Assembly: GCA_036873755.1 (NCBI GenBank)
Contig: JAVTVY010018669.1
Span: 1 to 64,000 of the forward strand
DNA from: Hanleya hanleyi
Taxonomy: Eukaryota > Mollusca > Polyplacophora > Lepidopleurida > Hanleyidae
Direction of reading: 5' to 3'
Length of the DNA stretch: 64,000 bases
A model generated the notes under the pieces. It had not been told where the DNA came from, ran no database searches, and saw only the letters and a program-made list of their open reading frames with translations. Below are positions 11,851 through 23,939 of the stretch, piece by piece. The translations under genes were made by a program, and so were the position numbers. Within the stretch, counting starts at the first letter, position 1. The number at the start of each line of letters is the position of its first letter.

Positions 11851-12592
11851 TCAGAGTTCGAATTTGGCACCTGTCCGTCAGTCCGAGACTGGTAAAAAAT
11901 CAAACGGACTGGTGTGAGTGACTGAACAACAAGTCCGTCGGACTGGTAACAAAAAAGCTCTCAGTTCATTGTGTAAACTATTTCTCTGGATATCTCCGCA
12001 CAATTTGTAAAGAATGAAAAACGAAATAAGTCTGTTTTCGGTTACCCGACCGAGGCAAAATAAATCGTGCGAGTGTAAAAAAAATTTCACCAAATTCCAA
12101 CGAAATCACGACCACGCCGCGTTTTACGACAACAACAACCGTAAAGCGGCCCGAGGACTGTCAGCAGTGTGACTTTAATGCAACATGGCAGTGCAGGTTG
12201 GCGATCTTTTCAGGAAATAAAAGCACCCACTTCCAGGTCGACCTGATCATGTTTACCAGGACAATTTTAAACATATTCTCCATCAACTTGGAAAGAAATC
12301 TACTGATTTTTTGGCTTGAAATGGCATTTGTTGAAGCAGTGATTTGCGACGACACGTGCAGTGAAAGTCGCCGTCAAAGTCTAGCCGACGGGGTTTGTCG
12401 TCTGTGATTATCTTCACGCGCACTCAAGAAATGCACAATTATTAATTTCTTATTTGGTAGCAACCATCACAGAGAACAAAATATTCATGATGACAAATGT
12501 TTCCAGATCATCTTTTATTTAATATTAACGGACTAGTAAAAATATTTGCGGACTGGTTACATTTTTGGCTCACCAGTCCGGTGGACTGGTTC
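11851..12592. mobile_element. Element with ACTGGT-rich ends
   Basis: Both ends are packed with GGACTGGT/CAGTCCG words (11875-11950 and 12530-12592) in inverted arrangement around a CpG-richer centre (12090-12420). The centre has two opposite open frames of 64-69 codons that match nothing I know. It abuts the truncated element at 12600. Confidence 0.45.
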
Positions 12593-12599
12593 AAGATGA

Positions 12600-13840
12600 T
12601 ATGTAAGGACAAAGATATAAATGTTTCCCTCTGCTTGTCCCTGTCAGGGCTTCGGCGTAATAGTTAGTTTGTACACAACTCCTATGTCGAGGGAGCCATT
12701 ATTTCATTTCTTTATATCTGTATGATATGTCTCCTACATTTTGACTGCAGCAAGGGAGTAGTTGAGGATTTCATTTCTGCTATGGGGAGATGTCCACAGA
12801 CATTGATGCTGGTGTTTTATTCACTCACCAATCCAGAAAGACCTTTCCATGTAATAAAATGACAGACGTCAGTGTTTCCAACAACATGTTAATCCAGTTT
12901 ATAATCAACGAGGAATCAACTTTATGGAGCGGACGAACATAAAATATGCACCCTGATCTCATCGCTGGGTCAGTCACATTGACATCTCAAGAGTGACGTT
13001 GTAGACAAGTCAATGTACTATACAACCCGATCATCATCAGGACTTGGCTTGTACATGTGAAATTTAGACGTTTAGTTTGTATGTATTTTCAATCCTTTAC
13101 ATCGCTGGACATTTCACTTTTTGCTTCGTGTTTGATGGATAATGAACCAAACATCGGCATCACGGTACAGATTTAGCCCGGAAATGTGGTCGACTGACTG
13201 CAGGCACGTGTCGCAATACTGTCGGGCTATCATCCCTATTGCGGTAATGGAAACTTCCACTGACCCGGTGTTGTAACCCCACAAGGCTTCCCGACGAATC
13301 GAATTGGAAGAGTTCACTTTCAAAATGGGAAAGTAAGGCACAAAAGTTTTAAACACGCATATCGCATTTCAACAACAACAACGTGAAGGCAGATTTTTCT
13401 TTCGTTTCGTAGACGATATTTTCTTTGTATTTCATTCTTGAAACTTGCAACTCTGGCGGACAAATTCACGACCTACACAATTTAATGATAATAACATCAA
13501 CAACTACACAGGGACTGCTTGAAGTTGAAGAAAAAGAAAAACATTTACGGCGACAGATGGCTGATAAAAACTTTTGAGTCGGTAGCTTTTCGATGGGTAG
13601 GGCGGGTTTCGCCCAACTGACATATTTTTAAGGATATCCCTGAGAGTCTTTTAAATGAACTGTGATAGAGATATCAAACATAATACACAGTTATCAATAG
13701 ATCACAACGATCAGGGTGAAGCGGTCCGCCATTTTGGATCTTGAAAATCAGCGTCACATATAATTCGAACGCAAGCGTTTTTCTGGAATTAGCGTGACAA
13801 ATAATTCGAAAGTAGCCAATTTTTAAAGTTGCGAGTTTCA
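12600..13840 (+). mobile_element. Truncated copy of the TA-flanked element family
   Basis: 12610-13575 matches 54725-55510 in the same orientation, and 13640-13840 matches the right part of 30221-31842 in reverse. Both outer ends are missing. The antisense frame at 13114-13356 (YFPILKVNSSNSIRREALWG..., CDTCLQSVDHISGLNLYRDA) is shared with 55054-55296. Confidence 0.75.
13114..13356 (-). CDS. Antisense ORF shared by two copies of a repeat element
   Basis: This frame is open for 80 codons here and 80 at 55054-55296. The two translations agree over about 70 residues with several substitutions (SSN/YSS, GYNTGSVE/DYNTGPME, ARQY/DRQD). I recognise no domain. Cys-x-x-Cys occurs once (CDTC). It may be a remnant of element-encoded protein or only conserved because the copies are young. 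Confidence 0.25.
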   Translation of the reverse strand: MFKTFVPYFPILKVNSSNSIRREALWGYNTGSVEVSITAIGMIARQYCDTCLQSVDHISGLNLYRDADVWFIIHQTRSKK

Positions 13841-13984
13841 TCACAGTTGTTTGTTATTGTGGGACATTTTTGATTCAATTATGTATGGCATTTGCATATT
13901 AAAATTAGGGCATGCAGCCAAATAATGGCATTGACTTCGCAGGATATCCACCACCAATGAAGAATTTCAGTGTAAAAAATCTTG

Positions 13985-14096
13985 ACATTTCTGGGAAAGT
14001 GTGCCGGAAAAGGTCATGGAATTTCCTGAAGTTAGTCATGGAAAGTCATGGAAAAGTCATGGAATTTCAGACATCCTAAGGTGTACGAACCCTGAT
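13985..14096. mobile_element. Right end of a CAGGGTTC-family element
   Basis: 'GTCATGGAA' repeats run into GGTGTACGAACCCTG. The matching left end is not present nearby, so this is a solo or truncated end. Confidence 0.45.
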
Positions 14097-14179
14097 ACCT
14101 GTATATTCTGAAGATATTTGGATTTTAAATAAATTTAATTTTAAAATTTAATTTTAATTTTTTGAATGCTATTTTTGAA

Positions 14180-14476
14180 AGAGTATTCAACTTATCGTGA
14201 CTTACTTCATCATTTCCTGTAGACGGCAACTCCATTCAGGAAATGCGTGTCTCAGTCACGGTTTTATCAATTTTGGTGTAGTTGTCATTCTAGTGACATT
14301 TAATGGAATTTACTTCTTCACAGAATTGAGCAACTCACAGTTTTGACCTTTTAAGTTGAATTAAATGTCAATAGAAAAAGAACTACACCAAAACTGACAA
14401 AACTAAGACAAGGATTTCCTGTTGGAGTTGCCGTCTACAGGAAATGACGATGTAAGTTGAGAAAAGTTGAATACCC
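14180..14476. mobile_element. ~300-bp foldback sequence
   Basis: GAGTATTCAACTTATCG...CCTGTAGACGGCAACTCC is mirrored by GGAGTTGCCGTCTACAGG...AAAGTTGAATACC; arms of ~120 bases with mismatches surround a 60-base centre. Confidence 0.75.
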
Positions 14477-14499
14477 TATAAGGACAGTTTTGACTGTAC

Positions 14500-15391
14500 C
14501 CCACAACCTGTGTGTATAGTGTATTAAAAGTTCAGTAAGCTTAGGCCTTATCATACTTGAAATATGATGGTAATAACAGCCAGATATGAATCATGGACAC
14601 ATTTGACCCAGTGACTCAGAAAATATAGGTCAATCTCACTGATTTTTTACAGGCTTCTGCTTTAAGACCCAATCTAGGTAAACCAAGATGGTAAAACAGG
14701 GGAATACCATCTAGACGTAACGCTATGAAAACTTAGCGCGGAATGTTCGCCGATATTCTGCGAGATCTCATAATGAGCCAATCACGACCATTTCTGACTT
14801 TTCTCTCTGACAATGACTGACGTTTACTTCACGGAGATCAACATCTTCGCGCAGCACAATCTTTTGATATTTTCTACCCTCTAACAAAGCCAGACTTTTC
14901 GGCGGGAGTAAACTCTTTGAGCTTCATGGATACTGTCCATGGAAATGATGCCATATTTGGATACTGTTTCCCGATAATGTTTATATATTTGTCCACGTGC
15001 TACCGTGTGTAATTAATACAGTGGGCGTGATTTCAACAAGCTAGCCACCTGATTGGCTAACAATAGTAGTTTCCGATTCGCAAGGGATTTATATAGGGCT
15101 GAATTCAGATATAATATTCCGTGATATTATATCGGAGTTTACTGAGATTGCTCTAAGACCATATACATATGTGGAGTAACAATCTATTCATGATAAATTG
15201 ACACATTTTGACCTGGGAGAATATGGGTCAATCTCCAGACTTCTGCTCTGTGACCATATGCATGTGTGATGTAAGTTCCTAGGCACAGTCATTCTTTAGA
15301 TATGGTGGTAATGACAAATCGGATGGAGGGACAGATATACAGACGTACATGATGCCGACAATACCCTTCGGGCAAATTTTGTCAGAGGGGT
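14500..15391 (-). mobile_element. ~150-bp-unit family, inverted partial copy
   Basis: On the minus strand the right edge reads ACCCCTCTGACAAAATTTGC then CCGAAGGGTATTGTCGGCATCATGTACG-like sequence, matching the family start. The interior is diverged and includes other insertions (AAGATGGTAAAACAGGGG near 14690). The left edge is uncertain. Confidence 0.6.
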
Positions 15392-16719
15392 AAAAACAAA
15401 TCAGTGGGAGAAAAAGGGCAATTTGGACACCCAGATTAGAATTTCTGACTGCATTTGCATACCATCCTGGTCAGAAGTGTAAATTTGCCGACATGTTCAC
15501 TGCCTGTTTGTACATGTACATGACTGTATGACTCTGAAAGATGAAAGGGTTGAAGATAAACAGACATACGCAAAATATTTTAATTAACAAGATCAGCGAG
15601 CATTGCCAAAATTCAGTATTGTAAATATTAAAGCCAAAGAATCGATTTCAGGCGCCTTCATGGCTTTATACATGTATCTAGGCATTTCAAATAATGGGTC
15701 TTTACTGTACCCATACACCGTTTTGTTGGCAATCGACAAAGGATGCTACCTGTTAATAGTCTCTTTGGTGTATTGATTCAAATGAGATATTCAATTCTTG
15801 GGGCCCGGGGGCTCTCATTTAGCTACATTGGATCCCTTCTTAAATAGGCGGGATTGACAGGAGTATAGAGTTGCTGGGCTGATAGAAACTTGGACACCGA
15901 TGAAAGATTCTGTTGGCCTTCTGATCTTCCTGTTGATTGGGGCGTAGCATCGCCTGCAGCAAGGTCAGTTCCTGGGTCAACTATTATCTCCAATCAACTC
16001 TGTTAATTGGTCATCTAAAGTTACGCCTCAGTGAAAGAAGCTTTTGTGTGGATGTACAGGCTGGTTGTCACCTGAGATTGAGATGGAATTCTATAAGGCA
16101 ATGGTCTCAAGACACTGATGTATACATGTACATGCTTATACCTGTATAGGAAGTGTGCCTGCATTCACATGACTGGCTAAACTCTCACTTTTAAATAGTC
16201 TACGTGAACACCCCTAGTCTCTCTTGGTTGTAAAATGTATGATCAAACATTATCAATCTCCTGGATTTTGTTTTGCGAGAGTTTCGCAGGATGGATCACT
16301 CTGCAATATCACTCTAAATACTGCATTGGCTGTTTTGAGGAGAGTGATAGAAAGAGATTAGATTAGAAGAGTGATCGAGATTTAGGAGAGTGGAGAGCAA
16401 GACTGATCTTCTTTTCTGACAAAAAAAAGGAGTTACATGTAACTGGCCCTCCAGCTTAGGGCAGCATGATTTGTACCATGTTTGTCTGGCACTGGAGGTA
16501 GATTAAAGTGCCAAACAAATTAGGCTCTCTGACAATCCATTGTGATCACCAGTGTCTGTAGAGCCTGATTTTCACAAATGGAAATTCAAATTTTTTTTGT
16601 AGTTTTGGTTAGGCTTTTGTTGGGGTTAGGGTTTTGCTACATGTAGGGTATGTTTATTTGAGTCATCGTTGCTGTGTGACCAATAAGGTTGGGTGCGACG
16701 AACGTTAAACTTCAAACAA
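15392..16719. other. No gene or repeat family recognised
   Basis: This is AT-rich sequence with no spliced coding signal. The 70-codon frame at 15937-16149 has no support. Confidence 0.5.
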
Positions 16720-17145
16720 CTTCAAAGTAACTGTTCTGCTTCCCTTGAAATGTCCAGACTTGGTTTGGTAGTCCCTCTAATAATTCAATCACAGGAAGTG
16801 AAATTTTGCACTATATAGTCAGGGGGTGATCAAATTTATTAGAACAGCTGATTGATTTTTCCCTCCTGAAATTGAGTCACTGGTGCATGTAACTGTTCTG
16901 CTCTCCTTGAAATGTCCAGACTTGGTTTGTTACATGTAGTCCCTCTAATACTTCAATCACAGGAAGTGGAATTTTGCACTATAAAGTCAGGGGGCGATCA
17001 AATTTATGAGAACAAGAAGTTGACAGAATGGTTTGAAATCAAGCAGATAATCCATTATTTTTTTGTTCTTTCAATGATTTCGGAGGGTGATCAAATTTAT
17101 TAGAACAGCCGATTGAAATTGGGGGTGATTGAACTTTGATAGAAG
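16720..17145 (+). repeat. Direct repeats with TCAATCACAGGAAGTG
   Basis: Two units (16725-16850, 16890-17020) share GAAATGTCCAGACTTGGTTT, TCAATCACAGGAAGTG and GATCAAATTTAT. Relatives are at 25420-25760, 53470-53560 and 54180-54260 (inverted), and 56920-57030. Confidence 0.75.
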
Positions 17146-17810
17146 AATTGAATTATTTGTGGCATTACCGCAAGTTCACCAAGAGTTTTGTATGGCAAGG
17201 CCTGGATTAAATACATGAAATACAGTAAACCTGATCCTTAATACATGTATTTCCCTCTGGCCTCCACCATTCTATACTTTATTTCATCAGCCCTGACTTC
17301 CATGAACTGCCTCAGATACTCCTGTGTCTGGTCGATAATAGCCCATCAAAATCCATATTGATTGTGACTACTGTCAACACCTCAGACTGACTGACAGGGA
17401 GTTAGCACCCTACTTAGATTTAAGTGGTAGATTACTCCCCATACTAGAGTACTTCCCTGGCTCTCAGGCCAGTATGTGGCGATTGTTGGCTGTTTATTTC
17501 CCACATTCACCCCACCTTGAATCTAATGCCCAGCGCACACAGGAAGTTTTGAACGCAAGTATGATCTGGATATTTTAGCTCCGGTATGAGAAACTCTGAT
17601 AAATTTTCTCATGTGTGGGGAACAAAATAAAAGTTTTTTAACATCCGCAACTGGAACTAAATATTCTGCTTGATGGATATTTGCAGACAAAAAATCAGGC
17701 AAGGCATAAAAAAATGCCCGTGCATGGACAACCAGATTTTTTGATCCGATTGCATGCTAAATCAACCAATACAGCATTGTGAGAGGCGGGTGGTTCGGTG
17801 GGTTCAGGTT
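17146..17810. other. No gene or repeat family recognised
   Basis: I see no supported exon or element, apart from GCCCAGCGCACACAGGAAG near 17530, which weakly resembles the end of the 56278 MITE. Confidence 0.45.
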
Positions 17811-17925
17811 CTTGTTGCTTCAATGCATTTTGCTGGGAAGCAACAGGAAGTTGATAATGTGATATCTAGCACTGTAATATCACTTGTCTTTATTGCGCCA
17901 TGTAAGCGTCCTGTCTGTGTCTAAG
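17811..17925 (+). repeat. Dispersed repeat with AAGCAACAGGAA, partial copy
   Basis: GCTTCAATGCATTTTGCTG, AAGCAACAGGAA and CTAGCACTGTAATATCACTT match 47022-47110 and, in reverse, 19140-19205. Confidence 0.75.
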
Positions 17926-17949
17926 TTAAGCTAAGTTATAGTATATATT

Positions 17950-18232
17950 TCAATATTTGGTTTCATGTTGCTACATTGGCCCCTTTGTCACCCCTACTTG
18001 GGTATGGCTGTTGTCAGGCTGGTGGCTATCTCCCACTCACCCTGGTGATATGGCTCACCCGGGTGAGTCCTTGGCCCAGATGGGGATGTGCTTGTCAGTA
18101 TATAGGAGATGGGAATGGAATCATCTCCGGCAGATTGCACCCCCAGTGGGTCAACGCTGTGGCAATGGAACCAGTTCAATGAATTTCTAATTTGGCAATA
18201 AATATATTCTATTCTGTTCTATTCTACATGTA
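17950..18232 (+). mobile_element. Possible retroposon 3' end with ATTCT tail
   Basis: It ends in GGCAATAAATATATTCTATT followed by further TTCTATT repeats, a tail form common for SINE/LINE insertions. No coding or polymerase III boxes were seen. Confidence 0.3.
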
Positions 18233-18398
18233 TGTATGTACATGCAAGACTTGTAGGTTAGGGATATTATCGGTGTCGATGTGACCGTAGTCAATTCTAA
18301 CATATGTCTCGTTCGATCAACATCATCATGCAGGCACCATACATGTACATACTCAGCCACCATCAGCTAACTATGTTTTCACTAAGGATCACCATACC

Positions 18399-18702
18399 CA
18401 GGGTTCATACGCCTCCTGGAAAGTCCTTAAAACTTATGGAATTTAATTGCTTACCTGGAAAGCCCTGGAAAATGCTTAAAAATAGAGTTACACTCCTGGA
18501 AACTCCTGGAAGAACTGCACTTTTGTCTTCTGACAGAACCAGTGTCAGTGATCTGATGCCACGCATTGCTGCGTCAATATTTGCTCCTGAACTTCGTTAA
18601 TTTGATCATCATTATGGTGAGTTACTGTAATAAAGACTCCTGGAAAATTCAAATTATTGACCTGGAAAGCTCCTGGAATGTTTTCCTGCTGTAAGTGTAT
18701 GA
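18399..18702. mobile_element. CAGGGTTCATAC MITE with 8-bp flanking repeat
   Basis: It starts CAGGGTTCATAC, ends near GTGTATGAA, and has 'CCTGGAAAG' repeats just inside both ends. ACCATACC flanks it on both sides (18391-18398 and 18703-18710), consistent with an 8-bp target duplication, although the right terminus has lost its last few bases. It is the same family as 60038-61259. Confidence 0.6.
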
Positions 18703-18884
18703 ACCATACCATTCTGCTCCCTTCTTATGGACTGAAAGCCATCTTCAAACGCTGGTGTGAAAGCCAAACATTTTTTCAAGTGCTGATCAAAATTCCAGAC
18801 TTTTAAGATATCCACTTTCCACCATTCGGCTGCAGTTGGGTTCGAGACTAGGAAAAATTCTTTGACCGATTAAGTTTGATTGGC

Positions 18885-19205
18885 ATATTGGGCGAGTGAC
18901 TGAGTGAGTGAATAGGATTTAATGTCACTTTCAACAATATTTCGGTTGTGATGAATCGGGATGAACCAACTTAGAGCACCACCCAGCCAATCATTCCTGT
19001 TGAAAAAACACACATTCCTGTTGCTTCAAAGAAGAAATCTTTGAAGCAACATGGAACCAGACACCCACCATCCACCCTACAAAACACTGAGGACAGCACG
19101 AGACACAGACAGGAAATTTACAATGGTCCAATAAAGACAAGTGCAATTAGACATCACATAATAATTTAAGTACCTGTTGCTTCTCAGCAAAATGCGTTGG
19201 AGCAC
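18885..19205 (-). repeat. AAGCAACAGGAA repeat, inverted, with GAGTGAGTGA end
   Basis: It is the reverse orientation of the repeat at 47022-47312. Shared pieces are GAGTGAGTGAATA, TTCAACAATATTTCGG, the internal palindrome around TTTGAAGCAACATGGAACCA, and GGTGGATGG/CCATCCACC. Confidence 0.75.
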
Positions 19206-19826
19206 AAGGCACCCACGGGTTCGCGATGGCATATTGGAATAATCTGTGTGTCAGAATTTGTCCAGATGATAATCTTGTTTTAAAGCTGCTGAGTACATGT
19301 ACCTTTCTTAGTTCACTGTCCGTTTTTTTTGTGAGTTAAGATCCTTTATCTTTAACGTCAATATAAGTTTGAAACTTAGATGGAAGATGCTTAGTGCCTG
19401 GCTTGTGGATATTTTTTCGCCCCTTTTGGTTATTTTCCACAGAGTTAAGTCCCTTTATTGTTATTTTCGATATGCTAGGTGTATATTGTACATTTTTGCC
19501 CAGGTAAGATCTCCCTGAATAATTGCTGAAGACATTCTTGTAGTACATGTTTAGTAAGGTGACCATGTGGACTGTCCATATCAGTATGCTTGTCTGGACG
19601 ATATATGGATTGCCATTTCATGGACAACTTACAGCCCTGAAGGGCCAGAGTCTTTGTTTCCCTTTGTCTCTCTTCTGACTAGCACCTTTGCTTCATGGTT
19701 TGGTTCAGTTATCTCCCAATGCCAGAAGCGCTAGAGTTGGACTAAAGCATTGAGTTCTGCCCGTTCGTGCATCATCCGACTTCATTTCTGGACAATAATG
19801 TATGAAAAACAGAGTGGATTATTTTT
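19206..19826. other. No gene or repeat family recognised
   Basis: The minus-strand 76-codon frame at 19336-19566 has no other support. Confidence 0.5.
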
Positions 19827-21388
19827 ACCCCTCGGCCAAAATTTGGCCGAAGGGTATTGTCGTCGTCATGTACGTCTGTCCGTCTGTCCGTCCGTCCGTC
19901 TGTCCGTCTGTCCGTCACACCTTTCTCGTTACCAAGATATCTTCAGAACGACTTACCCTAGGCACACCAAACTTGCAGTGCAGATCCTTATGCTTGTGAC
20001 CCAGAACCCTATTGAATCTGGACCTGATTGGTTAGAAACTTTGGCGGCCATCTTTAATTTATGCGAAACCATCACAGCTTTATTGTTACCAAGATATCTT
20101 TAGAACGACTTACCCTAGGCACCCCAAACTTGCACTGCACATCCATATGCTCATGACCCAGAACCCTAATATTGAATCTGGACCTGATTGGTTGGAAACT
20201 TTGGCGGCCATATTTAATTTATGCGAAATCATTAATCTTGTGTATCTTGGGTACCATTTCTCTGTTCAGTGTGAAACTTGGTATAGATCATCGATGCATC
20301 AAGAAACTTCAAAGGAATGACCAAACCAGTTTCCCTGATTCGGTGAAAACCTTGGCGGCCATCTTTAATTTATGCAAAATCTTCAATGATATATATCTCT
20401 GATACCATTCAAGTGTTCTATACGAAACTTGGTATTCAGCATCGATGTATCAAGAGATCTGCAATGTATAGCCACATCAGTTCCTCTGAGTGGCGGGAAG
20501 GATGGGCGGCCATCTTTAATTTATGCAAAATCATTAATGATCTCTATCTCTGATACTGTTCGAGTGCTCGATGTAAAATTTGGTATATATCATCGAAGCA
20601 TCAATAGACTTACGATAAATGACAGTTCTGGCGTTTCTGATTGGGCGGAACCTTGGCGGCCATCTTTAATTTATGCAAAATCTTCAATGATATATATCTT
20701 TGATACCATTTCAGTGTTCTATATGAAACTTGGTATCCAGCATCGATGTATCAAGAGACTTGCAATGAATAACCACATCGGTTCCTCTGAGTGGCGGGAA
20801 GGATGGGCGGCCATCTTTAATTTATGCGAAATCATTAATGATCTATATCTCTGATACGGTTCAAGTGCTCAATGTAAAATTTGGTATACATCATCAATGT
20901 ATCAATAGACAGTTCTGGTTTTTCTGCTTGGGCGGAAACCTTGGTGGCCATCTTTAATTTATGCAAAATCTTTAATGATGTTTATCTTTGATGCCATTTC
21001 AGTGTTCTATATGAAACTTGGTATACAGAATCTATGTATCAAGAGACTTGCAATGAATAACCACATCAGTTTCTCTGAGTGGTGGGAAGGATGGGCGGCC
21101 ATCTTTAATTTATGCGAAATCATTAGGGATCTCTATCTCAGATAATTTTCAAATGTTCGATGTAAAATTTGGTATACATCGTCGATGCATCAACAGACTT
21201 ATGTAATGAATACCGGTTTCTCTGATTGGACGGAAACGTTTGAGGCCATTTCTAATGGCAAAATTTTTCATAATCTGTATATTTGTTACTTGACTGCTTG
21301 GTGTTCCTGAAGTCTTGTTTTAAATTGAATACATTATGAATGGCTGGCGCCCAGAGCCGAGGGGTTTTCAGATGCGCAGCTTCGTATT
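19827..21388 (+). mobile_element. ~150-bp-unit element, copy 2
   Basis: It has the same start, the same internal units and the same AGCTTCGTATT end as the copy at 4401, lacking one unit. It sits between unique sequence (TGTATGAAAAACAGAGTGG) and a tandem array beginning TTTGGTATGTGGG. Confidence 0.9.
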
Positions 21389-21650
21389 ATATTTGGTATG
21401 TGGGTACATGTACCTCAACTGAATATCTCACTTGAGATGATTTTACATGCCAATCCCAGGGATGGAAATAAGGGCCAGTGATCAGCAATAACCGATCAAA
21501 TTTGGACACTAACCAATCAAAATGCCATAGCGAGAACATGGACAAAGTAATTTGCTGATCAAATTCAAAGCTTCTAATAATAATCAACGATCAAATTATT
21601 CTCCCTTATTTTCAACCCTGAATCCACTTACAGGTGGCACCACCTGGGCC
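21389..21650 (+). repeat. GGTATGTGGGTAC array, left part
   Basis: TTTGGTATGTGGGTACATGT and ATCTCACTTGAGATG open an array that continues at 22937-23570 after an inserted element. Confidence 0.65.
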
Positions 21651-22936
21651 CAGGGATTCATGCAAGTCGGTTTTTACCACCGGTATTCGGTGGTAAAAAC
21701 GAAACCAGAACCAGAACAAGCTGAGTGATTCTGACGCTCTATTTCGGAGAATAAATAAAACTTCGTCAGTGAGTATTTTAATACGGAAGAAAATCGTGCT
21801 TGCCAATACGGGCAGCTAACATGAACATTGCATTGCCCGTGCCGATTTTTACTTGCTCCCGACAAGCGGACAAGCGCTAACGTCTAACAGTAACACTCGC
21901 GAGTTGAAAGAGTGAAGGCAACAACAACAACGATTTTGCTTGATAATTTGTCAGGACAACTCAACATTTTCAGTTGGGAACTCGACTTATCTCTTGAAGA
22001 TCTCAATATTTATTCACTGCAACTCAGTTTTTTTCGCGCGTGTTTGGTGCGCATTTTTCGAAGGATAAAAAACTCACCGGAATCAGACTTTGCCATTTCT
22101 TTGCCAAGCATCATTTGTTTTACTCTGTCTGCCCTTCTGTCCGTTTGTATGTCAAATCGTGGTTGTGTAATCAATAAGTGTTGACATAATTTCAGTGTAT
22201 CACTGACATTTAACTCCACAATTTCTACAGGATGATTTTGAAACTTCACATGCATGCCTCATGTGCACCTGTTGTTTTTTTTTTTAGACAATTCAGATTT
22301 TTGTCAAAGTTATTGGGATACAGACTTCACCATTTCTCCAATTCATTGCAATGTACTAATCAATTAAAACATTGTAGAATCAGCCTAGAGTTTTGACATG
22401 ATTCTCTTCAAATTTTTCAGACTTGCTAAGCATGATTTTAATTATACCTCCTACTGATGGAATAAAATATTATTTTTGTCTAAATGATCAGAAGTTGGAT
22501 GTTCATTTCCGTGGTTAGTTTCAATGTACATTACATGTTTTTCGATATGAATCGGCTCCGACCAAAAGCTCGTTTCTGTGAATGTTTTATGATAAACCAC
22601 ATAAGTAAATGGCTTAGACAGGTGGCTAATGCCTTAATTAAAGTTGAACTGAAATATTGAATATGGAGTAATATGAATCTATTTTGGAAAGTGCCATTAT
22701 CAACTACCGCTGAACCATCAATATCATGTGTTATTGACACCAGCATGGTGGTGGTTGAAACATTTGAGAACTCAATACCAATAAGTGAATCGGTGGTAAA
22801 AAAAATTGAAAACTCGATCGCAATGTTTGGATCGGTGATAAAAAAATTTGAAAACTCAATTTCACCATTGGGAAAACTCAATTTTGAGTAATATTGAGTT
22901 TTCGGTGGTAAAATTTTTGACTTGTATGAATCCCTG
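21651..22936. mobile_element. CAGGGATTCAT-ended transposon in a tandem array
   Basis: CAGGGATTCATGCAAGTC at the left is mirrored by GACTTGTATGAATCCCTG at the right, each followed inward by the ACCACCG/CGGTGGT motif. TGGGCC flanks both sides (21645-21650, 22937-22942), and the next array unit (CACCTGTGGGCCAAGTTG near 23049) shows the empty site. GGTGGTAAAA words recur near the right end. Open frames (90 and 155 codons) show no domain. The superfamily is unclear. Confidence 0.75.
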
Positions 22937-23570
22937 TGGGCCAAGTTAATTTTGTTTTTGGACAACAACATTTGAAAGCTAAAACCCAGTCTTTCCAAAT
23001 TTGGTATGTGGATACCTCACCGCTAGATTGCGCTTGCGAGGTGGCACCACCTGTGGGCCAAGTTGAAATTTTGTTTCTGAACAATAAGTTGCTTTTGAAA
23101 ACCTGAAAGGATTCTTTCCAAATGTGGTATGTGGGTATATGTATCTCGCTTCAAGATCTCACTTGGGATTGTTTTTCATGTCGATCCGCCTAGAGGTGGT
23201 GCCACTACAGTCGAAGTTAAAATTTTGTTTCCAGACAATAGCTTTCGAAAACCTGAACAGATTTTTTTGAAAGATGGTATGTGAGTACCTTGCCTCAAGA
23301 TCTCACGTGTGATAGGTGGCACCACCTGGGGGTCAAGTTTTATGAACAAAAATTTATGAAAACCTGAATGGGTCCTTTCCACATTTGGTACATTGGTACG
23401 TTGCCTCAACATCTCACTTGTGATTTTCATGGCGATCCACCTGTAGGTTGTGCCACCTGGGGTCAAGTTGAATTATCCTTTCAGAACAAATTTCAGGGCA
23501 AGGTTTTGGGTACCTTGTCACAGGATCTCGCTTGGGATTGCTTTCCATGCCGGGTACTGAACAATACGCT
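22937..23570 (+). repeat. ~120-150 bp tandem array before the hyccin exon
   Basis: 'GGTATGTG(G)GTA...CTC', 'AAGATCTCACTTG' and 'GGTGGCACCACCTG' recur at about 23000, 23121, 23272, 23385 and 23505. The array ends about 210 bp before the exon at 23785. Confidence 0.75.
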
Positions 23571-23784
23571 TCCAAGCTGAATGACTTTTTTCAGTGTCTG
23601 GAGACTTCAACTGCTCAGGTTTTTCATTTCTTTTTATGATGGGCATCGGTCATACGGAATATGCCATGCCTATACCACCCTACACATGTTCCCTTGCACC
23701 ATCAAACATGTAATCTTATGTGTATATATGTGTATTATCAGAATTGTGAAAAAAGTGTCCGAGTGTGTGTTTTTTGTTTTCCAG

Positions 23785-23889
23785 TCCCTCCCATCCGAAG
23801 AGATGACTAGCTATGCAAGCACTGCCCGTAACAACGAAGAACTGATTGACAGTCTGTATAAGTTATTTGATGGAAAACCACAGATTGAG
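23785..23889 (+). CDS. FAM126: Hyccin (FAM126) internal coding exon, N-terminal region
   Basis: This 105-nt exon encodes 35 residues starting SLPSEEMTSYASTARNNEEL and ending KPQIE. It follows a good acceptor (pyrimidine tract ending TTTTGTTTTCCAG) and precedes a GTTTGT donor; both junctions are phase 0. The peptide lines up with the hyccin segment around 'LPxxxxxxYAxxxxxxxxLxxSLYKxxxxPxxE', just before the conserved [11 protein letters not shown] motif carried by the next exon. In animals hyccin is a cytosolic scaffold that, with TTC7, binds phosphatidylinositol 4-kinase IIIalpha and is recruited to the plasma membrane through EFR3 for PI4P synthesis. The exon carrying the start methionine should lie upstream; I could not find it in 1-23784. 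Seen: frame, splice sites, motif. Known: family role. The gene assignment rests mainly on the following exon, which is the stronger match. Confidence 0.85.
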
Positions 23890-23939
23890 GTTTGTAGGTC
23901 GTCTATGTCAATATAGTTTTTTATGTAAATGTACTTATA

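Noticed and set aside
16600..16650. Telomere-like GGTTAGGGTTTT words
   Set aside because: Only one or two imperfect units; not an interstitial telomere array.
16912..17103. TEWFEIKQ peptide as the missing first hyccin coding exon
   Set aside because: Superficial likeness to the N-terminal 'EWLxEYK', but it lies in the TCAATCACAGGAAGTG repeat and lacks a phase-0 donor.
19750..20854. ORFs such as MNLDLIGWKLWRPYLIYAK and relatives (also 4353-5591, 35469-36624)
   Set aside because: They are translations of ~150-bp DNA units in a non-coding repeat; frames shift and stop between units.
22531..22998. 155-codon ORF on the minus strand
   Set aside because: It crosses the end of the 21651-22936 transposon; the periodic FS/FF pattern comes from AACTCAAT repeats.
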